The translations under genes were made by a program, and so were the position numbers. 64,000 bases of DNA from Flavobacterium oncorhynchi (GTDB taxonomy: Bacteria > Bacteroidota > Bacteroidia > Flavobacteriales > Flavobacteriaceae). The DNA lies in contig NZ_MUHA01000022.1 in the NCBI RefSeq assembly GCF_002217355.1, forward strand, positions 22,476-86,475. Direction: 5' to 3'. Of this stretch, positions 26,195-34,375 are shown piece by piece; within the stretch, counting starts at the first letter, position 1, and each line of letters begins with the position of its first letter. The notes under the pieces are model-generated. The model did not search any database. It was not told the origin of the DNA and saw only the letters and a list, made by a program, of their open reading frames with translations.

Positions 26195-26210
26195 CTATAA
26201 AAAAATCAAC

Positions 26211-27881
26211 ATGACACCTTTAAAACGATTTTACAATTTACTTCAATTAGACAAAAAAGACATATACCAAATCTTTTTCTACGCCATTTTTGCTGGTTTA
26301 GTCAGTTTGTCGCTTCCTTTAGGAATTCAGGCTATTATAGCATTTATACAATCTGGAAGAGTAAGTGCATCTTGGATTGTACTTATTATTTTGGTTGTTG
26401 CCGGAGTTGCGCTTGTTGGACTTTTATCATTGATGCAATTGCGAATTACTGAAAATTTACAGCAAAAAATCTTTGTTCGTTCTTCCTTTGAGTTTGCGGC
26501 TCGTTTGCCAAAAATAAAATCTGAGGAATTATACGGCACTTATCCGCCGGAGTTAACAAATCGCTTTTTTGACACTTTAAGCATTCAAAAAGGTACATCA
26601 AAATTACTGATTGATTTTTCGGCAGCTTTACTCCAAATTACATTCGGATTAATTTTACTGTCTTTATATCATCCGTCCTTTATTGTATTTGGTTTATTGC
26701 TGTTCCTGCTTTTGTTTTTCATTTTTAAATTTTCATACAAATCTGGTTTAGAAACAAGTTTAAAAGAATCCAAATTCAAATACAAAGTTGCTGGCTGGCT
26801 GCAAGAAATGGCGCGTAATAATTACAGTTTTAGAAATGAATTAAACTATGATTTTGCTCTTCAAAAAAACAATAAGATCGTAAACAACTATATCAATTAT
26901 CGTGAGAAACATTTTAATGTGATCAAAAAACAATTTACCCAATTGATTGTTTTTAAAATCATTATTACGGCAAGTTTACTTTCTATTGGCGGATATTTAG
27001 TACTAAGTCAGGAAATGAATATTGGACAATTTGTGGCGGCAGAGATTATTATATTATTAGTAATTACCTCGGTTGAAAAAATCATTCTTGGGCTCGAAAC
27101 CTTTTATGACGTTTTGACTTCTGTTGAAAAAATTGGACAAGTAACTGATTTGGAATTAGAGGAATATATTGAATCTAAAAACGACACTTGTTATACGAAT
27201 ATCACCTTAGAAACTGAAAACTTAAAATTTAAATTTCCAGATTCTCCAATCTATGCTCTAGATTCTATATCTCTTAAAATAGAACAAGGTGAAAAAATTG
27301 TAATTGATGGTGAAAACGGATCTGGAAAAACAACTCTTATTAGATTGTTATCTGGCTTATTAAAGCAAAGTTCTGGCGCGTTTTACATCAATGACGATAC
27401 ATTCAAAAAAATAGACATTAAACAATATCGCTCACAAATTGGAACAATTATCCACAACGAAACACCATTTGAGGGAACCATTTTTGAAAACATAACTTTT
27501 AATGATCCCACAATAAGTTCCGAAGATTTAAAATGGGCACTTGACGGAGTGCAGCTGAGTTCGTTTATAAAACAACTGCCAAAAGGTTTAGATACCCATA
27601 TTTATCCTGAAGGAAGACAACTGTCATCCTCTAATGCACAGAAAATATTATTAGCCCGAAGCATCATTCATAAACCAAAAATACTTTTTTATGAAGATCC
27701 AACTGATACTATGGATGAAAATGTTGCTAACGAAATTATAGATTTTCTTACTTCAGATAAAAACAAGTGGACCATTATTGTTTCATCCAAAAATCCGCAT
27801 TGGAAAACAAAATCAACACGAAAAATAACAATGCAAAACGGTCTTATTCTACTTGATCAAAAAAACGATATGCCATGCTAA
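26211..27881 (+). CDS. ABC transporter, fused membrane and ATP-binding domains with degenerate ATPase motifs
   Basis: 556 residues from the ATG at 26211; the frame opens 13 codons earlier but overlaps the TetR gene without a sensible start. Transmembrane helices lie in residues 1-300; there is no C39 peptidase domain. In the nucleotide domain Walker A is intact (GENGSGKT, 367-374). The signature is LSSSNAQ (471-477) instead of LSGGQ, Walker B reads ILFYED (491-496) with Tyr in place of the magnesium Asp, and the H-loop is SSKN near 525 with no His. The Q-loop Gln also appears to be His. Yet the genes of a complete type I exporter surround it. Conserved flavobacterial family in my memory; whether it hydrolyses ATP is open. 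Confidence 0.92.
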   Translation: MTPLKRFYNLLQLDKKDIYQIFFYAIFAGLVSLSLPLGIQAIIAFIQSGRVSASWIVLIILVVAGVALVGLLSLMQLRITENLQQKIFVRSSFEFAARLPKIKSEELYGTYPPELTNRFFDTLSIQKGTSKLLIDFSAALLQITFGLILLSLYHPSFIVFGLLLFLLLFFIFKFSYKSGLETSLKESKFKYKVAGWLQEMARNNYSFRNELNYDFALQKNNKIVNNYINYREKHFNVIKKQFTQLIVFKIIITASLLSIGGYLVLSQEMNIGQFVAAEIIILLVITSVEKIILGLETFYDVLTSVEKIGQVTDLELEEYIESKNDTCYTNITLETENLKFKFPDSPIYALDSISLKIEQGEKIVIDGENGSGKTTLIRLLSGLLKQSSGAFYINDDTFKKIDIKQYRSQIGTIIHNETPFEGTIFENITFNDPTISSEDLKWALDGVQLSSFIKQLPKGLDTHIYPEGRQLSSSNAQKILLARSIIHKPKILFYEDPTDTMDENVANEIIDFLTSDKNKWTIIVSSKNPHWKTKSTRKITMQNGLILLDQKNDMPC

Positions 27882-29221
27882 ACATTTCTGACAATAAAAC
27901 CAGACTGCAGTCTCTTGAACGATACGAAACTGTAAAAAACCTAAGTAACAGAACTCATTATAAAATTTTAAATAAGATTATAATAGGTACTTCAATTCTA
28001 GGAATAATTGCTCTTTTTCTGCCATGGACACAAAATGTTTCGGGATCAGGATCTGTAACCACTTTAAAACCTAATCAAAGACCACAATCAATTCAAAGTG
28101 TTATTTCTGGTCGAATTGAAAAATGGTATGTACAAGAAGGTGATTTTGTAAAAAAAGGAGATACCATTTTATTTATTTCTGAAATAAAAGAGGATTACAT
28201 GGATCCTAATTTGGTCGAAAATACCAAAAATCAGGTAGAAGCAAAGAAAAACTCTCTAGAATCATATGACGAGAAAGTACAAACTCTTTCAACTCAAATT
28301 CAAGCTATTGAAAGCGAAAAAAGGTTAAAACTAGAACAAGCAAAAAACAAAGTCAGACAATCTCTTTTAAAAATAAAAAGCGACAGTATTGATCTTGTTG
28401 CCGCAAGAACACAACTGCGAATCGCAAATACACAATACAATCGTTCTGTTCAGTTAAACAAAGAAGGCTTAAAACCGCTTACTGATGTTGAAGAGAAACG
28501 TTTAAAACTGCAAGATGTTGATGCAAAAATCATAACACAAGAAAACAAATTCTTATCAAGCAAAAATGAGTACATAAACGCTAAAGTTGAAGTTAACCGA
28601 ATTTCGGCTGAATATGCTGAAAAAGCAGCTAAAGCAAAAAGCGATCAATTTACCACGCTAAGCAACAAGTTTGACACTGAAGCTCAAGTAAGTAAACTAG
28701 AAAACCAATACACGAATTACAGCTTAAGAAATGGCATGTATTACATTAAAGCCGCGCAAGACGGCTATATCAACCGAGCTTTGCAAGCAGGATTGGGCGA
28801 AACGGTAAAAGAGGGAACTCCAATTGTAACGATAATGCCATCTCATTATGATATTGCGGTTGAAACGTATGTAAATCCAATAGATTTACCTTTAATCAAA
28901 AAAGGCGAAAAAGTCCGCGTTTGGTTTGACGGCTGGCCGACAATTGTATTTGCAGGATGGCCGGATATATCATACGGAACTTTTGGAGGAAAAGTTGTAG
29001 CGATCGAAAATTTTATCAGCACAAATGGTAAATACAGAGTTTTAATTGCTCCCGATCCCGCAGAAGCACATTGGCCTAAGCAATTGAGCATTGGTTCTGG
29101 TGCCCAAACAATTGCTTTACTAGACACGGTGCCAATTTGGTTCGAAATCTGGAGAACTTTAAATGGTTTCCCTCCTAATTATTACAAAACTGGCGAAAAA
29201 GAAACTAAAGAGAAAAAATAA
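27875..29221 (+). CDS. HlyD-family membrane-fusion (periplasmic adaptor) protein
   Basis: 448 residues. A single N-terminal transmembrane helix at about 30-50 (IIIGTSILGIIALFLPWTQ), then a lipoyl half-motif (SVISGRIEKWYVQEGDFVKKGDTIL), a long coiled-coil hairpin at about 115-285, the second lipoyl half (YYIKAAQDGYINRALQAGLGETVKEGTPIV) and a C-terminal beta domain. It connects an inner-membrane ABC exporter to a TolC channel. The start overlaps the ABC gene by 7 bp and its stop overlaps the TolC start by one base, indicating strict coupling. Confidence 0.94.
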   Translation: MLNISDNKTRLQSLERYETVKNLSNRTHYKILNKIIIGTSILGIIALFLPWTQNVSGSGSVTTLKPNQRPQSIQSVISGRIEKWYVQEGDFVKKGDTILFISEIKEDYMDPNLVENTKNQVEAKKNSLESYDEKVQTLSTQIQAIESEKRLKLEQAKNKVRQSLLKIKSDSIDLVAARTQLRIANTQYNRSVQLNKEGLKPLTDVEEKRLKLQDVDAKIITQENKFLSSKNEYINAKVEVNRISAEYAEKAAKAKSDQFTTLSNKFDTEAQVSKLENQYTNYSLRNGMYYIKAAQDGYINRALQAGLGETVKEGTPIVTIMPSHYDIAVETYVNPIDLPLIKKGEKVRVWFDGWPTIVFAGWPDISYGTFGGKVVAIENFISTNGKYRVLIAPDPAEAHWPKQLSIGSGAQTIALLDTVPIWFEIWRTLNGFPPNYYKTGEKETKEKK

Positions 29222-30609
29222 TGAAACGGATACTTATAGCTTTTCTATTTTTGAGCTGTACGGTTTTTGGCCAGCAGCCCATATCTAAAGAACTCACCTA
29301 CGATGAGTTTCTTGGATATGTAAAAAAATACCATCCTTTGGTAAAAAATGCCAATTTAGAAATCAGTAAAGCACAAGCCAACTTAATGATGGCAAGAGGT
29401 GGTTTTGATCCAAAAATTGAAGTAGATTTTAGTCAAAAACAATTTAAAGACAAAGAATATTATTCTATTTTAAACAGCAGTTTTAAAATCCCAACTTGGT
29501 ATGGAATTGAGTTAAAAGCTGGATTTGACAACAATGAAGGTGTTTATCTTAATCCTGAAAACACAACGCCTAATCAAGGTTTAACTTCGTTTGGAATCAG
29601 TGTTCCTGTTGGACAAGGATTATTTATTAATCAACGAATGGCCGATGTTCGCAAGGCAAAAATTCAGATAAAACTAAGTGAATCTGAACGAAAACTTGAA
29701 GCTGTCAGCGTTTTGTATGATGCTTCTCTTGCTTATTTCAATTGGAAAAAGAATTTTGAAGAAATGAAACTGTATGAGACTTATAATAAAAATGCCGAAA
29801 TACGTTTGGAAGGAATTAAATCTTTGATCAATCAAGGCGACAAACCCGCAATTGATAGTATTGAAGCAGGAATTATTGTAAAAAACAGAACCCTGAGTCT
29901 TGAAGATTCTAAACTAAAATTAGCTAAAGCAAAACTAGAATTATCAAATTTTATGTGGCTTGACAACAATATTCCTCTTGAAATTTCAGATGAACTTGTA
30001 CCAGAAACTGCCCTCGAAAGCACATTGCAGGAAACGCTAAAAACAAACGATCTTCTGCAAAAAGATTTCAGTTTAGAAACGCATCCGAAACTAAATGCGA
30101 TGCAGAACAAAATAGACATCTTGAATGTAGAAAAAGATCTGAAACAAAATATGCTGCTGCCAAAAATAAACATTGGTTACGCTTATTTATCGGAACCAAA
30201 TTACATCGACAACTATAAATTTGACGATTACAAAATTGGTCTGGAATTTTACTTTCCTTTATTTCTGCGAAAAGAAAGAGGAAGTTTGAAATTAGCAAAA
30301 TACAAACTACAAGAAAACGAATTTGCGTTAGCATTAGAAAAAACACAATTGACTAACAAAATCAGTGCTCAAAAATTAGAAATCAATTCGCTTACAAAAC
30401 AGAAAAAACTAGCTAAAGATTTAGTCGAAAACAACTTGACAATGCTAAATTCTGAAGAACGTTTATTCTCATTTGGAGAAAGCTCGTTGTTTTTGATTAA
30501 CACTCGTGAGAACAATTTAGTAAGTGCAAAACTTGCTTCAATAGCACTGGAAAACCGCTTTTATATCTCTAATTCTGAGCTTTTCAAAATCATGGCAAAT
30601 CCTGACTGA
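29221..30609 (+). CDS. TolC-family outer-membrane efflux protein
   Basis: 462 residues with a signal peptide (MKRILIAFLFLSCTVFGQQ). The remainder is two OEP repeats, mostly long helices (DVRKAKIQIKLSESERKLEAV, KEEFALALEKTQLTNKISAQKL-type segments) with barrel strands FGISVPVGQGLFINQR and YKIGLEFYFPLFLRKERG. Terminal gene of the TetR/ABC/HlyD/TolC unit. No cargo gene with RTX or double-glycine leader sequences is adjacent, so the substrate is unknown. Confidence 0.94.
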   Translation: MKRILIAFLFLSCTVFGQQPISKELTYDEFLGYVKKYHPLVKNANLEISKAQANLMMARGGFDPKIEVDFSQKQFKDKEYYSILNSSFKIPTWYGIELKAGFDNNEGVYLNPENTTPNQGLTSFGISVPVGQGLFINQRMADVRKAKIQIKLSESERKLEAVSVLYDASLAYFNWKKNFEEMKLYETYNKNAEIRLEGIKSLINQGDKPAIDSIEAGIIVKNRTLSLEDSKLKLAKAKLELSNFMWLDNNIPLEISDELVPETALESTLQETLKTNDLLQKDFSLETHPKLNAMQNKIDILNVEKDLKQNMLLPKINIGYAYLSEPNYIDNYKFDDYKIGLEFYFPLFLRKERGSLKLAKYKLQENEFALALEKTQLTNKISAQKLEINSLTKQKKLAKDLVENNLTMLNSEERLFSFGESSLFLINTRENNLVSAKLASIALENRFYISNSELFKIMANPD

Positions 30610-30618
30610 TTTTAAACC

Positions 30619-30689
30619 ATATAAGTGATGTAAGTTATTTAAGTTGCTGCTTTTGCTCTATTTTTTAAATGAACTTATATCACTTATAT
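30619..30689. repeat. Inverted repeat between convergent genes, possible terminator
   Basis: 18-bp arms at 30619-30636 and 30672-30689 match at 17 positions (ATATAAGTGATGTAAGTT). The word ACCATATAAGTGA recurs at 34272-34284, indicating a small dispersed family. It is AT-rich and may also act as the transcription end of both neighbours. Confidence 0.65.
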
Positions 30690-30691
30690 TG

Positions 30692-31957
30692 TTAAACTAT
30701 AAAATAATGATACGTCCATTCGACCGCATAAATTACAAGACCAATAAGTCCGCCAACTAAAGTCCCGTTGATTCTTATATATTGAAGATCTTTACCAATT
30801 TCCAATTCTAGTTTTTCAGAAACCTCTTTACCATCCCAACTTTTTACGGTAGAAGAAATCAAATCGCCAATAACTTTTTTATTATTTAAAAGAACAGACA
30901 AAAGATCATTTTTAATAAAATTATTGATCTTATCAATCATATGCGAATCTTCCTTTATTCCGTTCCCAAAACTTTGAATTAATCCAGCAATACTATTTTT
31001 AATAGACGAATCTTTCCCTTTATTCAAATCATTAGAAATCGATAGTTTTATTTCGTCCCAAATTCCATTGATATAGTCTTGAACTTCTTTTTTTCCAACA
31101 AAACTTAAAATCATATTATTGATCTTAACTCTCATTTCTTCAGAGTTTTTTACCTTTTCTAAAAAATTATAAACGTATTCATCAATTTTAATTCGTACCG
31201 CACTTTCGGGATTTTTGGCTTCGTTCAGAAAGTCTTGCAATCCATTAAAAACGCCTTCAGTAATACTTTTATCAGCAAGACCAAAACTCAAAAACGGAGT
31301 TGACGCTTTTACTTTTTTTCGAATCAAGTCTTTATTATTCGTCAGTTCGGCACTCATAACCGTCAAAAGATTCGTCAATAATTGATCTTTTACATTTCCT
31401 TTTTGCAAAGGCTCTAAAGCCAAAGCCACCCAATCTCCAAAATTAATCCCTTCAAGTTTTGCCGCAAATTGAACTTGAATAAATCGCTTTACATCCTCAT
31501 CTTTTATCGTTCTTAAAACTCCCGGAATAATATTTATGGCAACAACATTTGCAATTTTATCTGCATTTTCCTGCTGTGAAAGCCAATCTGATGCTTTTGC
31601 TGCAAAATTGAACTCATCCAATTTAATTTCCAGTTTTTCACGATTTAGAAATTCTTCTGAAACAAAATTTCCAAGATTTTCTCCAATCTCATTTTTCTTG
31701 GTCGGAATAATAGCAGTATGCCAAATTGGTATTCCCAGCGGATGACGAAACAAAGCCACAACTGCAAACCAATCGGCAATTCCACCTACCATCGCTGCCT
31801 CGCTGAACGCCTGAAGCATCGGTATTTTATAATAAATTGCTATGATAAAAAGTAAAACGGCAATACCTAAAAGCGATAAAGCATTTCTCTTCATTTTCTT
31901 TAATGCTTTTACTTTAGCAATATCCTGATCATTTGAAATTTCCATGATTATTGACAT
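30692..31957 (-). CDS. DUF445-family membrane protein
   Basis: 421 residues. A hydrophobic N-terminus with two helices (LSLLGIAVLLFIIAIYYK, FSEAAMVGGIADWFAVVALF) carries the family hallmark GGIADWFAVVALFRHPLGIPI. A long helical soluble region follows, and a C-terminal membrane helix (INGTLVGGLIGLVIYAVEW) closes it. DUF445 (YheB/YjiN-like) proteins are of unknown function. The ATG at 31957 gives a two-residue longer protein than the next Met. Monocistronic; convergent with the TolC operon. Confidence 0.9.
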   Translation of the reverse strand: MSIIMEISNDQDIAKVKALKKMKRNALSLLGIAVLLFIIAIYYKIPMLQAFSEAAMVGGIADWFAVVALFRHPLGIPIWHTAIIPTKKNEIGENLGNFVSEEFLNREKLEIKLDEFNFAAKASDWLSQQENADKIANVVAINIIPGVLRTIKDEDVKRFIQVQFAAKLEGINFGDWVALALEPLQKGNVKDQLLTNLLTVMSAELTNNKDLIRKKVKASTPFLSFGLADKSITEGVFNGLQDFLNEAKNPESAVRIKIDEYVYNFLEKVKNSEEMRVKINNMILSFVGKKEVQDYINGIWDEIKLSISNDLNKGKDSSIKNSIAGLIQSFGNGIKEDSHMIDKINNFIKNDLLSVLLNNKKVIGDLISSTVKSWDGKEVSEKLELEIGKDLQYIRINGTLVGGLIGLVIYAVEWTYHYFIV

Positions 31958-32007
31958 TTTACTACTAATTTATGGCTTTTTTCTGAGATATTAAATTTTA
32001 AAAGTTT

Positions 32008-32094
32008 GCCGCGAATTTCACGAATTTACACGAATTATAATTTAATAAAATTATTCACACAATACAATTAGTGTAAATTCGTGAAATTCGTGGC
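32008..32094. repeat. CACGAATTTCACGAATT-type palindromic repeat upstream of map
   Basis: 24-bp arms (32008-32031, 32071-32094) differ at a single base and enclose a 39-nt AT-rich loop. Same family as the elements near 32962-33473, 56444-56603 and 63089-63250. It ends just before the map promoter. Confidence 0.82.
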
Positions 32095-32115
32095 GAAAAA
32101 AATAATATAAAATTG

Positions 32116-32123
32116 TACTTTTG
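32116..32123 (+). promoter_or_regulatory. -7 promoter element of map
   Basis: TACTTTTG, an exact TAnnTTTG match, 21 bases before the ATG at 32145. It lies right at the ATG-less upstream part of the longer frame. Confidence 0.7.
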
Positions 32124-32144
32124 CGAACTGAAAATGGGAAAAAT

Positions 32145-32963
32145 ATGATTATCCAAAAAACTAGAGAAGAAATCGAATTAATGCGCGAAAGTGCTTTGAT
32201 CGTATCAAAAACATTAGGAATGATTGCTTCTGAGATAAAAGAAGGAGTTACAACATTATATCTTGACAAATTAGCCGAAGAATTTATCCGTGATCACGGT
32301 GCAGTTCCAAGCTTTTTAGGACTATATGATTTTCCTAATTCACTTTGTATGAGTCCGAATTCTCAGGTTGTTCACGGAATTCCGAATAACACTCCTCTAA
32401 AAAGCGGTGATGTAATCTCGGTAGATTGCGGGGCATTTAAAAATGGATATCACGGAGATCACGCCTATAGTTTCGAAATTGGAGAAGTTGCACCTGAAGT
32501 TAAAAAACTTTTACAGGTGACAAAAGAATCTCTTTACGTTGGAATTAGAGAATTTAAAGCAGGTAATCGCGTTGAAGATGTTGGAAATGCGATTCAAAAA
32601 TACACAGAAGCTCATGGTTACGGAGTTGTACGTGAATTGGTTGGACATGGTGTTGGGCAAAAAATGCACGAAGAGCCAGAAATGCCAAATTACGGAAAAC
32701 GCGGTCGTGGAAAACTGTTCGTTGAAGGAATGGTAGTTGCAATTGAACCAATGATCAATCTTGGGACTAAAAACATTAAACAACATAAAGACGGCTGGAC
32801 AATTACAACTGCAGATGGAAAAGCCAGTGCACATTTCGAACATGACGTGGCGCTAGTTGATGGTAAACCTGAATTATTATCTACTTTTCAATACATCTAC
32901 AAAGCTTTAGGAATCGAAAGCAATGAAGAAGACGAATTTAGAAAAGTGCCGCTTGTTTTATAA
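32145..32963 (+). CDS. map: Type I methionine aminopeptidase
   Basis: Removes N-terminal Met from nascent proteins. 272 residues from the ATG at 32145 (MIIQKTREEIELMRESA); a longer frame from 32121 starts inside the -7 element and is rejected. Metal ligands are recognisable: the two Asp in SVDCGAFKNGYHGDHAYSF, His in LVGHGVGQKMHEEPEMPNYG, and Glu in VVAIEPM and HFEHDVALV. Its stop abuts the left arm of the repeat element carrying the GxxExxY gene. Confidence 0.96.
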   Translation: MIIQKTREEIELMRESALIVSKTLGMIASEIKEGVTTLYLDKLAEEFIRDHGAVPSFLGLYDFPNSLCMSPNSQVVHGIPNNTPLKSGDVISVDCGAFKNGYHGDHAYSFEIGEVAPEVKKLLQVTKESLYVGIREFKAGNRVEDVGNAIQKYTEAHGYGVVRELVGHGVGQKMHEEPEMPNYGKRGRGKLFVEGMVVAIEPMINLGTKNIKQHKDGWTITTADGKASAHFEHDVALVDGKPELLSTFQYIYKALGIESNEEDEFRKVPLVL

Positions 32964-33473
32964 CACGGATTTCACAAATTAGCACGAAATATACTTTGTC
33001 GAAATTTCACAGAAAAAAAGGATTGATGAATGATGAGTGAATTATATTTAAAGGATGAGTCTTATAAAATTATTGGAATCTGTATGGAAGTCCATAAAAT
33101 TTTAGGAAAAGGACACAGTGAAAAGGTTTATGGTGATGCTTTAGAATATGAGTTTCAACGAAACGAGATTCCTTATAATCGTGAATTAAAATACAATATT
33201 ACATACAAAGACATAATATTGCCAAGTTATTATTTTGCAGACTTTGTTATTTTCGATGAAATTATATTAGAACTCAAAGCAATAACAGCTTTATCAACAA
33301 GTGAAATTAAGCAGACTTTAAATTATTTAGCTGCATCAAAAAACAAATTAGGTTTGTTAGTCAATTTTGGAGAAGACAGCCTTAAATACAAAAGAATAAT
33401 ACTTTAACCCAAATTAAAAGTTCGTGAAATTTCACCACAACACTAATCCGTGTCAATTTGTGAAATTCGTGTT
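32962..33473. mobile_element. Palindromic repeat element carrying a GxxExxY gene (putative)
   Basis: The left arm (32962-32986, AACACGGATTTCACAAATT...) and right arm (33449-33473) are inverted copies matching at 22 of 25 positions. They belong to the same dispersed family found elsewhere in the window as empty palindromes. Here the loop is about 460 bp and contains one complete gene for a PD-(D/E)XK-like protein. The left arm starts at the map stop codon; the right arm ends just before the methyltransferase start. Interpretation as a mobile or formerly mobile unit is an inference. Confidence 0.5.
33030..33407 (+). CDS. GxxExxY protein (PD-(D/E)XK nuclease-like, PDDEXK_3)
   Basis: 125 residues. 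The family-naming motif is G28-H-S-E31-K-V-Y34. The nuclease-like core is D71 in YYFADFVIF, then E81-L-K83 in IILELKAI, equivalent to the PD...ExK signature, and a helical SEIKQTLNYLAASKNKLGLLVNFG end. This small family is widespread in Bacteroidota and other phyla; its function has not been established to my knowledge. It lies between the two arms of an intergenic repeat. Start is ATG ATG at 33030; the second Met at 33033 is an equal choice. Confidence 0.9.
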   Translation: MMSELYLKDESYKIIGICMEVHKILGKGHSEKVYGDALEYEFQRNEIPYNRELKYNITYKDIILPSYYFADFVIFDEIILELKAITALSTSEIKQTLNYLAASKNKLGLLVNFGEDSLKYKRIIL

Positions 33474-33488
33474 CAAATTTATTTAACT

Positions 33489-34262
33489 GTGAAAAAACTT
33501 TTCAAATTAGTTTTAAATACTATTCCAAGACCTATATTAATTCGTTTAAGTTACGTGGCACGTCCTATTTTAGCTTTATCGCTGAAAGGAACTAAATTTA
33601 CTGATCCTATTGACGGAAAAAGCTTCAAATCGTTTTTGCCTTACGGATACGGAAAACAACGTAATAATGTACTTTCGCCAAGTACACTTTCGTTAGAGAG
33701 ACACCGTTTGCTTTGGTTGTACTTAAATGACCAAACTGATTTTTTTACAGCACCTAAAAAAGTACTTCATTTTGCTCCGGAACAAGCTTTCTATAAACTA
33801 TTCCGCAAACAGAAAAATCTTGATTATACAACAACCGATTTGTTTTCGCCTTTGGCAGATGTAAAAGCAGATATTTGTAATTTGCCTTTTAAAGACAACG
33901 AATACGATGTGATTTTATGCAATCACGTTTTAGAACATATTCCAGACGACACAAAAGCAATGCAGGAATTATTTAGAGTTTTAAAACCGGGCGGAATGGC
34001 GATTCTTCAAATTCCACAGGATTTAAACCGTGAAGTTACATTTGCCGATGATTCCATTACAGATCAAAAAGAACGTGCTAGAATTTTTGGACAATACGAT
34101 CATGTTCGCATTTACGGACGTGATTATTTCGACAAATTAAGAAGTATTGGTTTTATTGTAATTGAAGAAGATTACACCAATAAAATTGCACCAGAACTGG
34201 TAGAAAAATATTGTTTAGCAAAAGGAGAAATTATTCCGCTTTGCTTCAAACCAGAAAATTAA
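33489..34262 (+). CDS. Class I SAM-dependent methyltransferase
   Basis: About 258 residues from GTG at 33489 (VKKLFKLVLNTIPRPILIRL). The open frame reaches back to an ATG at 33450, but that segment is the right arm of a dispersed repeat, so I use the GTG. The Methyltransf_11 domain is at about 95-210: VLHFAPEQAF as motif I, TTDLFSPLADVKADICNLPFKDNEYDVILCNHVLEHIPDD and the helix MQELFRVLKPGGMAILQIP. Substrate unknown. It ends at a strong hairpin. Confidence 0.88.
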   Translation: MKKLFKLVLNTIPRPILIRLSYVARPILALSLKGTKFTDPIDGKSFKSFLPYGYGKQRNNVLSPSTLSLERHRLLWLYLNDQTDFFTAPKKVLHFAPEQAFYKLFRKQKNLDYTTTDLFSPLADVKADICNLPFKDNEYDVILCNHVLEHIPDDTKAMQELFRVLKPGGMAILQIPQDLNREVTFADDSITDQKERARIFGQYDHVRIYGRDYFDKLRSIGFIVIEEDYTNKIAPELVEKYCLAKGEIIPLCFKPEN

Positions 34263-34297
34263 TTTTTTCTCACCATATAAGTGACACAAATTCATTT

Positions 34298-34339
34298 AAA
34301 AAGTTTTCAAAATAGCAATAATTTGAAAACTTTTTAATT
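34298..34339 (+). terminator. Terminator after the methyltransferase gene
   Basis: AAAAAGTTTTCAAA, 10-nt loop, TTTGAAAACTTTTT, then T-rich sequence. Confidence 0.85.
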
Positions 34340-34375
34340 TTACGCGCCTTACCAAATCAAACCAAATCTTAAATC

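Noticed and set aside
26172..26210. Upstream extension of the ABC transporter gene
   Set aside because: It overlaps the end of the TetR gene in another frame, and homologous proteins begin at the Met encoded at 26211.
33450..33488. Extended start for the methyltransferase at ATG 33450
   Set aside because: These codons are the right arm of a dispersed repeat, and a GTG at 33489 gives a normal protein start.
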